This document shows, in pieces, positions 33,053 through 43,072 of a DNA stretch of 44,222 nt. The position numbers were made by a program, and so were the translations under genes. The notes under the pieces were generated by a model that did no database searches, had not been told where the DNA came from, and saw nothing but the letters and a program-made list of their open reading frames with translations. How positions within the stretch are numbered: position 1 is the first letter of the stretch; each line of letters opens with the position of its first letter. This DNA comes from Actinomycetales bacterium (lineage in GTDB: Bacteria > Actinomycetota > Actinomycetes > Nanopelagicales > Nanopelagicaceae), in NCBI GenBank assembly GCA_018969355.1, contig JAGWYO010000011.1, forward strand, positions 1-44,222. Reading direction: 5' to 3'.

Positions 33053-33619
33053 ATGGCACGCCTACCGGAGCCTTTTAAGTTCAATACGCATGAGCTTGCA
33101 CGTCGTGCAGGGGAGATGAAGGAGTATGAGCTCGACATCGTAGTTCAAGAAAAATTAGGGGTTGAATTAATCTCAGTTCCTGCTGGGGAAATAATCGAAG
33201 TGGATGTCCGCTTGGAATCAGTCACAGAAGGCGTATTGCTGACTGCAGATATCTTCGCCATTGCTAAAGGCGAGTGCACACGTTGCTTAGACCCAGTTGA
33301 AATAGAGATTGAACGCACAGTGCAAGAGCTCTATTACTACGCTCAGAAGTTAGAGAGACCAAAGAAGAAGAAAAAAAGCGAAGAAGACGATGATCTGGGC
33401 GAAGATGATCAGCAGATGATGGATGGTGACATCATGGACCTAGAGCCACCTATCCGAGATGCCATTGTTCTCGAGCTTCCTATCAATCCACTCTGCAGTG
33501 ATGATTGCCCTGGGCTCTGTCCAGAGTGCGGCGGCAAGTGGGCAGAGCTACCTGGCGATCACGCTCACGAGGTTATAGATGCCCGCTGGGCCTCCTTGAA
33601 GGGGCTGGATCTGGAGTAA
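33053..33619 (+). CDS. DUF177 (YceD-like) protein
   Basis: A 188-residue member of the DUF177/YceD family, linked by conserved neighbourhood to L32 and rRNA or ribosome assembly. It shows the N-terminal FKFNTHELARRAGEMKEYEL, a CTRC pair in GECTRCLDPVE, an acidic and lysine-rich low-complexity insert (KKKKKSEEDDDLGEDD, about 103-118), and a C-terminal cysteine cluster, CSDDCPGLCPECGG, likely zinc-binding. It precedes rpmF, the nearly universal arrangement. Exact biochemical function unknown. Confidence 0.92.
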   Translation: MARLPEPFKFNTHELARRAGEMKEYELDIVVQEKLGVELISVPAGEIIEVDVRLESVTEGVLLTADIFAIAKGECTRCLDPVEIEIERTVQELYYYAQKLERPKKKKKSEEDDDLGEDDQQMMDGDIMDLEPPIRDAIVLELPINPLCSDDCPGLCPECGGKWAELPGDHAHEVIDARWASLKGLDLE

Positions 33620-33711
33620 GGGGGCCGATTTCAAGAATTGGGACTTTTGGGGGATACTTACCCCTTGCAGCCACCGCTGCTTGTAGAGATAGATAAGAAG
33701 AGGTTGCAACC
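33620..33711 (+). promoter_or_regulatory. Leader/promoter region of rpmF
   Basis: This 92-nt gap holds GGGG-ATACTTA-CCCC (33650-33664), a 4-bp stem around a 7-nt loop that includes a -10-like ATACTT, and later TAGAGA (33683-33688). AGAGG lies shortly upstream of the rpmF GTG as a modest ribosome site. It suggests that rpmF can be transcribed independently of DUF177. Confidence 0.3.
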
Positions 33712-33885
33712 GTGCCAGTACCAAAGCGAAAAATGTCGCGTTCAAAGACGCGCTCACGCCGTAGCCAGTGGAAGACAACTGCTGCCTCTTTAGCAACATG
33801 CGGACAATGCCAATCTCCAAAGCTTTCGCACACAGCTTGCCCAACATGCGGAACCTATAACCGCCGTCAAGTTCTAGAGGTTTGA
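33712..33885 (+). CDS. rpmF: 50S ribosomal protein L32
   Basis: A 57-residue ribosomal protein with the L32 N-terminus VPVPKRKMSRSKTRSRRSQW and a zinc ribbon: CGQC then, 10 residues later, CPTCG. Start is GTG 33712, preceded by AGAGG. The TGA stop shares bases with TTG 33882 of rnc (TTGA overlap), suggesting coupling. DUF177-rpmF-rnc order is conserved in actinobacteria. The gene is short and easily missed by length-filtered gene calls. Confidence 0.97.
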   Translation: MPVPKRKMSRSKTRSRRSQWKTTAASLATCGQCQSPKLSHTACPTCGTYNRRQVLEV

Positions 33886-34574
33886 TCCTTAGTTCTATGC
33901 TCAATGAAGCGCTGGGGGTGGAACTTGAACCGGCACTTCTGGAGTTAGCTTTTACGCATCGTTCATTTGCCTACGAATCTGCGAGCAAAGAAACAAATGA
34001 GCGTCTTGAATTTCTTGGAGATTCCGTTCTGGGCTTAATTGTTACTGAAGAACTATATAAACGTTATCCCGATTTGGATGAATCACATTTATCACCACTG
34101 CGCTCAGGTGTGGTTAACATGCGTGCGCTGGCAGATATCGCACGAACTTTAGAACTTGGGCAATATATCCGCCTTGGTAAAGGTGAAGAAGTAACAAATG
34201 GGCGTGATAAAAACTCTTTACTTGCCGATGCCCTGGAGGCCTTAATTGGCGCTGTGTATCTTCAATGTGGCTTTGAGAAATGTTCCGAGATTGTGCGCAG
34301 ATTGATTGCATCAACTTTGGATTCAGCCGTTGCACGCGGTGCCGGGTTAGATGGCAAAACAGCCCTGCAAGAGTTAGCGGCAAGCCTTGGAAAAGGTGCA
34401 CCTGAATACATTGTTACTGAACAGGGTCCAGATCACGATAAAGATTTCACGGCTACGGCAATGGTTGCCGGAAACGCTGTGGCGGTGGGAAGCGGAAAAA
34501 GTAAGCGAGAGGCTGAGCAAGTAGCTGCCCGCATTGCATATGAAACTCTAAAAACTGAGCTTGCCGAGCAGTAA
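33882..34574 (+). CDS. rnc: Ribonuclease III
   Basis: Double-strand-specific endoribonuclease for rRNA and mRNA processing. The catalytic signature ERLEFLGDSVLG lies at 40-51, followed by SLLADALEALIGAVYL; the C-terminal dsRNA-binding domain runs from KTALQELAASLG to the end (KSKREAEQVAARIAYETL). Start: TTG 33882 overlaps the rpmF stop and gives 230 residues; ATG 33897 gives 225 and is an equally good family start. Downstream, mutM/fpg is expected in actinobacteria, but smc starts only 40 nt after the stop. Confidence 0.96.
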   Translation: MILSSMLNEALGVELEPALLELAFTHRSFAYESASKETNERLEFLGDSVLGLIVTEELYKRYPDLDESHLSPLRSGVVNMRALADIARTLELGQYIRLGKGEEVTNGRDKNSLLADALEALIGAVYLQCGFEKCSEIVRRLIASTLDSAVARGAGLDGKTALQELAASLGKGAPEYIVTEQGPDHDKDFTATAMVAGNAVAVGSGKSKREAEQVAARIAYETLKTELAEQ

Positions 34575-34602
34575 TTTCGCCAAAAACAAGCAGGCGGCGC
34601 GA

Positions 34603-34608
34603 TAGGTT
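34603..34608 (+). promoter_or_regulatory. Putative -10 (TAGGTT) of leaderless smc
   Basis: TAGGTT ends 6 nt before the smc GTG at 34615, with no ribosome site between. Confidence 0.5.
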
Positions 34609-34614
34609 TACCGC

Positions 34615-37600
34615 GTGTACCTCAAGAGCATAACCCTCAAAGGCTTTAAGTCCTTTGCTTCTAGCACCACGCTGCGTCTTGAGCCAGGAATTACATGTGT
34701 CGTTGGCCCAAATGGTTCTGGTAAAAGCAACGTCGTTGATGCCCTGACATGGGTTATGGGTGAACAGGGCGCAAAGTCCCTTCGTGGCGGCAAGATGGAA
34801 GATGTTATTTTCGCTGGAACAAGTGGTCGTGCACCACTTGGGCGCGCAGAGGTGTCATTAACGATTGATAACACCGATGGAGCACTGCCTATCGAGTACA
34901 CCGAAGTAACTATTTCTCGCATACTTTTCCGTAACGGGCAATCTGAATATCAAATTAATGGCGAAGCTTCACGTTTGCTCGATATTCAAGAACTTCTCAG
35001 CGACTCAGGTATCGGCCGCGAGATGCATGTCATTGTTGGTCAAGGCCAGCTAGATGCAATATTGATGGCAACTCCAGAAGAGCGTCGTGGATTTATTGAA
35101 GAGGCAGCTGGCGTGCTCAAACACCGTAAACGTAAAGAAAAAGCCCTGCGCAAACTTGAATCAATGCAAGCTAACATGGCTCGAGTTCAAGATTTAACCG
35201 TTGAACTTCGTCGTCAACTTCGCCCACTAGGCAAGCAGGCAGAAGTTGCAAAAAAGGCAGCAACTATTCAGGCCGATTTACGTGATGCAAAATTGCGTTT
35301 ATTTGCCGATGATTTTATTTCAATGTCTCGCATACTCGATGCTGAGGTAGCAGATGAAACGGTATTGCGCCAAAAGCGAGCAGAGGTTGAGAGAGAACTT
35401 GACAGTATTCGATCCCGTGAAGAAGCGTTGGATGCACAGTCGGCAGTTGAAACTCCATTACTCGTTCAAGCACAAGAGACGTATTATCAATTAAGTTCAC
35501 TGCGGGAAAAATTCCGTGGAACACAAAGTCTTGCACAAGAGCGCTCACGCTTTCTCAATGAAGAAGCTGAAGAAGCCCGCTCTGCTGGGCGAGATCCGGA
35601 AGGATTAGAAAAAGAAGCTCAAGTTCTTCGCAATGAAGAAAATGCGTTAAGAAATAACATCAATGAGTCACGTACTGCCTTAGCTGAAGCAACTACTGCA
35701 CTTGCACATGCCGAACAAGCACTGAAGATGGATGAAGATAAAATTGCTGCCGCAATGCGCGCAATTGCCGATGCTCGCGAAGGTACTGCGCGCCAAGAGG
35801 GGCACATCAAATCTCTCCAGGCCCGCCTTGAAGCTATCGCTGAAGAAATCGCACGCCTTACAAAAGCCCGCGATGATGCACAAAACCGCGCAGATAGTGC
35901 ATCGCGTGAATATGCATCCTTTGAACTTGAAATTGCTAGCGCTGACTCTGGTGAACTAGGTCTTGATTCTGCTTTTGAAGGCGCTAAGTCCGCACTGGAT
36001 GCTTCAATAGCAAAGTTGAATGGTTTGGTTGATTCTGAGCGTGCTGCAGATCGTGAGCGAAATACTATTGAATCTAAGTTAGAAGCGATGAAGTTGACCT
36101 CCGAAAACCGCGATGGGGCATCTGCTCTCATGCGCGATTCACGTGGTGTGCACATATTAGGTTCACTTGCTACTTTGATTGAAATCGATCACGGTTTTGA
36201 GTCAGCGGCAGCTGCAGCTCTTGGTTCTTTGGCTGATGCCATCGTGGTCCAAGATTTATCCTCAGCTGTTACAGCTCTAACAACTTTGCGCGATCAAAAC
36301 TTAGGCCAGGCTGATGTATTGGTCTATGAGGCCGGCAATAGTGGAAACTCACATATTCCTGCTGGCTTAAACGCTCTCGCATCCCATATCCGTTCACACT
36401 CAATCGGTGAACTCATTTCATCGCTTTTGGCCTCAACTGTTGTGGCTGATAATGCCAGCGATGCTGAAGCCATTCTTCGCTCATTTGCAGCGTTAACGGT
36501 TGTTACACGCGATGGCGATGTAGTCACTAAAGCCAGAGCGCGCGGTGGTTCTCAATCATCATCTTCACTCATTGAGATTAAGGCGTTGATTGAAAGCCTT
36601 GAGACCAAGTTGACTGAGATTACTCACACATGTGATCGTCTGAAATTCGAGATTGCAACTGCAACTACTGAGGTTGCAGATCGCCAGAGCTCATTTGATG
36701 TTGCACTCTCAAAGCTCAACGAGTCAGATGCACGCATTGCATCCATAACTGAGCAGCTTGCTGTTTCTGGACAGAATATGAAATCTGCTCTAGGTGAAGT
36801 TGAGCGCCTCAATACCTCTATCGAAGAGGCAAGTGCGGCCAAGAACCGTGATGAGGGTGAATTAGTTATTGCACAAAACCAGTTGCATCAACAAGGGGCA
36901 GTGGCAGAGCCTGATCACACATTCACTGAAAATTTACGCAACGCTGTTTCACTTGCCCGCACCACTGAAGTGGAGGCACGTTTGGCGGTTCGAACAATCG
37001 AAGAGCGCGTGGATTCAGTTGCAGCTCGCGCAAAGGCCCTTGAAGATTCGGCGCGCAATGAGCGTGAAGCATCAGAACGGGCGATTGTGCGCCGTGGTGC
37101 CCGTGCGCGTGCAGCGGTTATTTCGCAGGCGATTGCTGAATCTGCATACGAAGTTCTGATTCATATCGAGCGCTCTATTGCCAAAGCTGCAACGGAGCGT
37201 GCACGCTTGGAAGAATCACGCACTGCTAGAGATGGTGAAACGCTCACTGTTCGCACGCGTGGCCGTGAATTAACTGCTGAACTGGAACAACTCACTTCAA
37301 GTGTTCACAAGGATGAAATTGCACGTGCTGAACAACGTATGCGCATTGAAACCCTTGAAAATAAGACGATGGAAGAGTTTGGAATAGACACAACCGTTCT
37401 AGTCTCTGAATACGGTCCAGATAAAGATGTTCCAACATTTTTTGAAAATGACGCTGGTGAGATTGTCACAACTGAGCTCATTCCGTATCGTCGCGATCAA
37501 CAAGAAAAGCGATTAGCCTCAGCTGAGCGCTCACTTGCTTTGCTCGGCAAGATTAATCCTTTAGCCTTAGAAGAGTTTTCTTCACTTGAAGAGCGATTGA

Positions 37601-38151
37601 AGTTCTTGGCTGAGCAGTTAGAAGATTTGAAGAATACGAAGAAGGATTTGCTCGACATCATTAAAGAAGTTGATGATCGTGTGCAGTCAATCTTCATGGA
37701 AGCTTTTGAATCAACGGCGACACATTTTGAAGATATTTTCTCTCGCTTGTTCCCAGGTGGCGATGGTCGCTTGATTTTGACTGATCCAGACAATCCACTG
37801 ACAAGTGGAGTCGACGTTGAAGCTCGCCCTCCAGGAAAGCGTATTAAGAGATTGTCTCTACTATCAGGTGGAGAAAAGTCATTGACAGCAGTTGCTATGC
37901 TTATTGCAATCTTTAAAGCTCGTCCTAGCCCGTTCTATGTGCTTGATGAAGTTGAAGCAGCCCTTGACGATATCAATCTTGGTCGACTGCTCCTTATTCT
38001 GGAAGAACTTCGTGCAAGTTCACAGCTCATCATCATTACTCACCAAAAGCGCACGATGGAGATTGCTGATGCACTCTATGGCGTAACTATGCGCGGTGAT
38101 GGAGTAACTGAGGTTATTTCTCAACGATTGCGCGAATCTGACGCAAGTTAA
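34615..38151 (+). CDS. smc: Chromosome segregation protein SMC
   Basis: An 1178-residue condensin ATPase. Walker A GPNGSGKS is at 31-38 and the Q-loop region MGEQGAKSLRGG follows. Long coiled coils (about 165-490 and 680-1000) flank a hinge around 500-650 (SRGVHILGSLATLIEIDHGF and so on). The C-terminal head has the signature LSLLSGGEKSLTA near 1080 and Walker B FYVLDEVEAALDD near 1105. Start is GTG 34615 at the family N-terminus (M)YLKSITLKGFKSFA, with a leaderless-type -10 upstream. ftsY follows 13 nt downstream. Confidence 0.98.
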   Translation: MYLKSITLKGFKSFASSTTLRLEPGITCVVGPNGSGKSNVVDALTWVMGEQGAKSLRGGKMEDVIFAGTSGRAPLGRAEVSLTIDNTDGALPIEYTEVTISRILFRNGQSEYQINGEASRLLDIQELLSDSGIGREMHVIVGQGQLDAILMATPEERRGFIEEAAGVLKHRKRKEKALRKLESMQANMARVQDLTVELRRQLRPLGKQAEVAKKAATIQADLRDAKLRLFADDFISMSRILDAEVADETVLRQKRAEVERELDSIRSREEALDAQSAVETPLLVQAQETYYQLSSLREKFRGTQSLAQERSRFLNEEAEEARSAGRDPEGLEKEAQVLRNEENALRNNINESRTALAEATTALAHAEQALKMDEDKIAAAMRAIADAREGTARQEGHIKSLQARLEAIAEEIARLTKARDDAQNRADSASREYASFELEIASADSGELGLDSAFEGAKSALDASIAKLNGLVDSERAADRERNTIESKLEAMKLTSENRDGASALMRDSRGVHILGSLATLIEIDHGFESAAAAALGSLADAIVVQDLSSAVTALTTLRDQNLGQADVLVYEAGNSGNSHIPAGLNALASHIRSHSIGELISSLLASTVVADNASDAEAILRSFAALTVVTRDGDVVTKARARGGSQSSSSLIEIKALIESLETKLTEITHTCDRLKFEIATATTEVADRQSSFDVALSKLNESDARIASITEQLAVSGQNMKSALGEVERLNTSIEEASAAKNRDEGELVIAQNQLHQQGAVAEPDHTFTENLRNAVSLARTTEVEARLAVRTIEERVDSVAARAKALEDSARNEREASERAIVRRGARARAAVISQAIAESAYEVLIHIERSIAKAATERARLEESRTARDGETLTVRTRGRELTAELEQLTSSVHKDEIARAEQRMRIETLENKTMEEFGIDTTVLVSEYGPDKDVPTFFENDAGEIVTTELIPYRRDQQEKRLASAERSLALLGKINPLALEEFSSLEERLKFLAEQLEDLKNTKKDLLDIIKEVDDRVQSIFMEAFESTATHFEDIFSRLFPGGDGRLILTDPDNPLTSGVDVEARPPGKRIKRLSLLSGGEKSLTAVAMLIAIFKARPSPFYVLDEVEAALDDINLGRLLLILEELRASSQLIIITHQKRTMEIADALYGVTMRGDGVTEVISQRLRESDAS

Positions 38152-38164
38152 GTAAAGGGCCTTT

Positions 38165-39001
38165 ATGAGTCTATTTAGTAAATTCATCGCCAAAATCAAA
38201 GGCACAAATGATTTTTCATCTATAGACTGGAAAGAATTGGAAGAAGAACTTCTTCTATCTGATTTGGGTCCATCACTGACCAAAGAGTTTTTAGAACAAG
38301 CTCGTAAAGTGAAAAGTGAAAATGCTCAAGAAGCCCTTTCTCAGATTCTTTCAACCCATCTCTCCACTAAATATCGTGGCGCACTTCGTGGGCTAGAAAC
38401 CACAGTGATTATGGTTGTTGGTGTTAATGGAACAGGTAAAACGACTAGCGTGGCAAAGTTAGCTTTCAATCTTAAGAGAAGTGGCGGGCAAGTTGTGATT
38501 GCCGCTGGCGACACCTTTCGCGCAGCAGCAGTTGAACAATTACAAACCTGGGGATCACGAATTGGAGTAGAAGTAGTATCAGGTAAAGCTAATGGCGATC
38601 CAGCATCTGTTGCATTTGATGCAGCCAAGAGAGCTCAAGAGAACAAAGTTGATTTTCTAATTATTGACACTGCAGGCCGTTTGCACAATAAGAATGATTT
38701 AATGGCAGAGCTTGAAAAAGTAAAGCGTGTGGTTGAGAAAGTTTTTCCAATTAACGAGGTTTTATTGGTAATTGATGCAACAACTGGTCAAAATGGTCTA
38801 CAACAGGCAAAAGTATTTACGCAGGCAGTTAATGTCACTGGAATTATTTTGACCAAGATTGATGGCAGCGCCCGGGGTGGAATTGCGCTGGCAATTGAGA
38901 AGGAACTCGATATTCCGATCAAGTGGATTGGCACCGGGGAGTCTGAAGCCGATTTTTCTCATTTTGACACCGAGAGCTATATCCAAGGCCTACTTTCGTA
39001 A
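38165..39001 (+). CDS. ftsY: Signal recognition particle receptor FtsY, minimal form
   Basis: SRP receptor GTPase that docks translating ribosomes at the membrane. The G domain has GVNGTGKTT at 86-94, then AAGDTFRAAAVEQL, DTAGRLHNK and TKIDGSARGG. At 278 residues it has only the N and G domains: the long acidic A domain of many FtsY proteins is absent. The first residues, SLFSKFIAKIKG, could form the basic amphipathic membrane-targeting helix. AAAGGG before ATG 38165 is the ribosome site. smc-ftsY adjacency is conserved, and its partner ffh lies at 43073. Confidence 0.97.
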   Translation: MSLFSKFIAKIKGTNDFSSIDWKELEEELLLSDLGPSLTKEFLEQARKVKSENAQEALSQILSTHLSTKYRGALRGLETTVIMVVGVNGTGKTTSVAKLAFNLKRSGGQVVIAAGDTFRAAAVEQLQTWGSRIGVEVVSGKANGDPASVAFDAAKRAQENKVDFLIIDTAGRLHNKNDLMAELEKVKRVVEKVFPINEVLLVIDATTGQNGLQQAKVFTQAVNVTGIILTKIDGSARGGIALAIEKELDIPIKWIGTGESEADFSHFDTESYIQGLLS

Positions 39002-39137
39002 CTTAGACGTAACATAGAGGTGAATTTGTCACGCCACCGCAATAGTTCCCATCATTTGCTGTAACGGGCGCAAGAGAGGGTATGCCCATCTCAAAGGCGA
39101 GAAATTCTATTGAACAATCTCGAAAGCAGATGAATAT
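39002..39137 (+). promoter_or_regulatory. Upstream region of amt with a hairpin
   Basis: This 136-nt gap separates ftsY from the nitrogen operon. GAGAGGG-TATG-CCC(A)TCTC (39074-39092) can form a hairpin with one bulged A. GTAAC occurs at 39009 and again at 39061, but neither has a convincing second half of a GlnR-type box. No clear -10 or strong ribosome site is seen before ATG 39138. The amt promoter must lie here, presumably nitrogen-regulated. Confidence 0.35.
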
Positions 39138-40777
<1,640 letters not shown>

Positions 40778-40786
40778 GATACCCAT

Positions 40787-43060
40787 ATGGGCACACGTGA
40801 GCGAAGGGAGCGATCGAACGAGAGCGATCGCTACCTTCTCTCACTCTATAAAGAGGCTTTAGGCAAAAGCGGCGAGAGCTCTAAGGGTTTAGCTATTGCA
40901 GCCGTTGGTGGTTATGGTCGAGGAGAACTATCTCCTGGATCAGATTTAGATATTCTCATTGTGCACCAAGGCCAATTGTCAGAGAGCTCTTTGGGGGAGT
41001 TCGTACATACCCTGCTTTATCCACTCTGGGACAACAAGAGCGTAGATCATTCAGTTCGCACGCGGGCCGAAACCCGAAGTGCCGCCGAATCTGATTTAAA
41101 AGTCGCACTTGGGCTATTAGACATTCGCCTTGTTGCAGGTGATGCCGATTTAATTGCAGCTATACAAGGGGATAGTGTGCAAGCCTGGCGCAAACACTCC
41201 CGCAAGCGATTATCTGAACTCAGACACTCTTTAAAAGAGCGCCACGAGCGCGCTGGTGAGTTGGCTTATCTATTAGAACCTGATGTGAAGGAAGCTCGCG
41301 GAGGTTTGCGCGATATTAATGCTTTGCGTGCTATCTCTTTATCGGGTGCAACCAATGTTCCACTCGAGCGCATCAGTTGGGCTGAATCAAAACTCAATGA
41401 TGTTCGGGAAGCATTGCATCAAACAAGTGGGCGAAACAGGGATAGATTGCTTTTTCAGGAGCAAGATGCGGTGGCATTTGAACTTGGATATACCGATGCC
41501 GATGCGCTGATGAGTGATGTGGCGCAAGCTGCCAGATCAGTTGACTATTTACTTGAATTCACGTGGCATCAACTAGGGCAACGAAATAAAGAAAGCTTTG
41601 CTCGATTTCTTCGTAAACCTCGCACCGACGTCGTTGCTAAGAATCTCAACGTTTCCCAAAAAGAAATTGTGATTAATCCACAAGTGGATTTGCATAGCGA
41701 TCCGACGATCGGACTTCGAGCAGCAGCAACAGCTGCACAGTTAGGGCTTCCAATCTCCCTAGCATCATATTCACTTCTTTCGTCCTCTCTCAGTGAAGGA
41801 AAAGGTTTACTTCCTCATCCTTGGCCGCGGGAGGCACGTGAACACTTGATTTCTCTCATTGGTGCAGGTGAATCGATGGTTTCAATCTTTGAAGCTCTAG
41901 ATCAAGAAGAGATTATTTTCCATTGGATTCCAGAATGGCGAGCATTGCGCTCTTTGCCACAAAGAAATGCACTACATCGTCATACTGTAGATAGACACAT
42001 GGTGGAAACTGCAGTTCATGCTGCTGCGCTAACACGTAAAGTTCACCGTCCTGATTTACTTCTTTTTGCCGCTCTTTTTCATGACATTGGTAAAGGGGAA
42101 GCAGAAGATCATTCAATCAGAGGAGAGCGCTTAATCGGGCCGCTGGCAAAGCGTATAGGATTTCCTGAAGAAGACATTGAAGTTATAAAAATCCTTGTTA
42201 AACATCACTTACTTCTATCTGCCACAGCGACCAGGCGTGATCTTGATGATCCTGCAACTATTCAGTCAATCCTTGCCGTCATTCCTGATTTAACAACACT
42301 TGAACTTTTGCATACACTCAGTATCGCCGATGGTGAAGCCACAGGAAGTGCTGGGTGGAGTGACTGGAAAGCTACGTTAGTCTCTGATTTAGTCAAGAGG
42401 GTAAAGACGGCGATGTCAGGCTCTAGCACTATTGCTGCCCAACCTGAGATCACTGAAGAACAATTAAAAGCAGCTGAGAGCGGCTTACTGCAAGTTCATC
42501 TAGAACAGCGCGATAATGGTTATTCAATTGAAATAATCTCGCCTGATAAGCCAGGACTACTTTCATTGGTGGCTGGAGTTATTAATACTTCGCGCTTGGA
42601 TGTTAGATCAGCCAGAACTAAATCGCATGGCTCATCGGCCGTAATGACATGGGTTGTTACACCAGAACCGCATGCACCGGCAATTACTGCGCAATATTTA
42701 AGAAGTGAAATTGAGAAGGCATTTAACGATGCATCGCATATTGAGCACAAGTTGATAGCTAAGGCACAGGCCTATGCATCAATTCCTGCAATTCCCGTAC
42801 CAGATCCCATTGTTGAGGTCTTTAATGATGAGGCAACAGAGGCGACCATTATCGAAGTGCGAAGTCACGATAGACCCGGATTACTCTTTAGAATTGGTGC
42901 TGGAATTACACAATCTAAGGTCGACATTAGATCAGCCATTGTTACAACCCTAGGTGCTGAAGCGATAGACACTTTATATGTGAGCGAACTTACGGGAGGC
43001 CCGCTTAGTGATGAGCGGGCTAACGAGGTAGCTTCGCGTTTATTACAACTGCTCAAGTAG
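40787..43060 (+). CDS. glnD: [Protein-PII] nucleotidyltransferase/removing enzyme GlnD
   Basis: Bifunctional enzyme that modifies and demodifies PII according to glutamine. The nucleotidyltransferase site is GGYGRGELSPGSDLDILI at 41-58 (GS 51-52, D53, D55). An HD hydrolase domain has its H-D pair at 432-433 (ALFHDIGKG). Two C-terminal ACT domains follow (SIEIISPDKPGLLSLVAG and IIEVRSHDRPGLLFRIGAG), sensing glutamine. At 757 residues it is somewhat short compared with about 890 in E. coli. Start ATG 40787 has a leaderless-type -10. In actinobacteria the activity is adenylyl transfer. Confidence 0.96.
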   Translation: MGTRERRERSNESDRYLLSLYKEALGKSGESSKGLAIAAVGGYGRGELSPGSDLDILIVHQGQLSESSLGEFVHTLLYPLWDNKSVDHSVRTRAETRSAAESDLKVALGLLDIRLVAGDADLIAAIQGDSVQAWRKHSRKRLSELRHSLKERHERAGELAYLLEPDVKEARGGLRDINALRAISLSGATNVPLERISWAESKLNDVREALHQTSGRNRDRLLFQEQDAVAFELGYTDADALMSDVAQAARSVDYLLEFTWHQLGQRNKESFARFLRKPRTDVVAKNLNVSQKEIVINPQVDLHSDPTIGLRAAATAAQLGLPISLASYSLLSSSLSEGKGLLPHPWPREAREHLISLIGAGESMVSIFEALDQEEIIFHWIPEWRALRSLPQRNALHRHTVDRHMVETAVHAAALTRKVHRPDLLLFAALFHDIGKGEAEDHSIRGERLIGPLAKRIGFPEEDIEVIKILVKHHLLLSATATRRDLDDPATIQSILAVIPDLTTLELLHTLSIADGEATGSAGWSDWKATLVSDLVKRVKTAMSGSSTIAAQPEITEEQLKAAESGLLQVHLEQRDNGYSIEIISPDKPGLLSLVAGVINTSRLDVRSARTKSHGSSAVMTWVVTPEPHAPAITAQYLRSEIEKAFNDASHIEHKLIAKAQAYASIPAIPVPDPIVEVFNDEATEATIIEVRSHDRPGLLFRIGAGITQSKVDIRSAIVTTLGAEAIDTLYVSELTGGPLSDERANEVASRLLQLLK

Positions 43061-43072
43061 TCTTAGCCCCTT

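Noticed and set aside
39009-39024. GlnR box before amt (GTAAC-N6-GTGAA)
   Set aside because: The first half matches the GlnR half-site, but the second half differs from GAAAC at three of five positions. Not strong enough to list.
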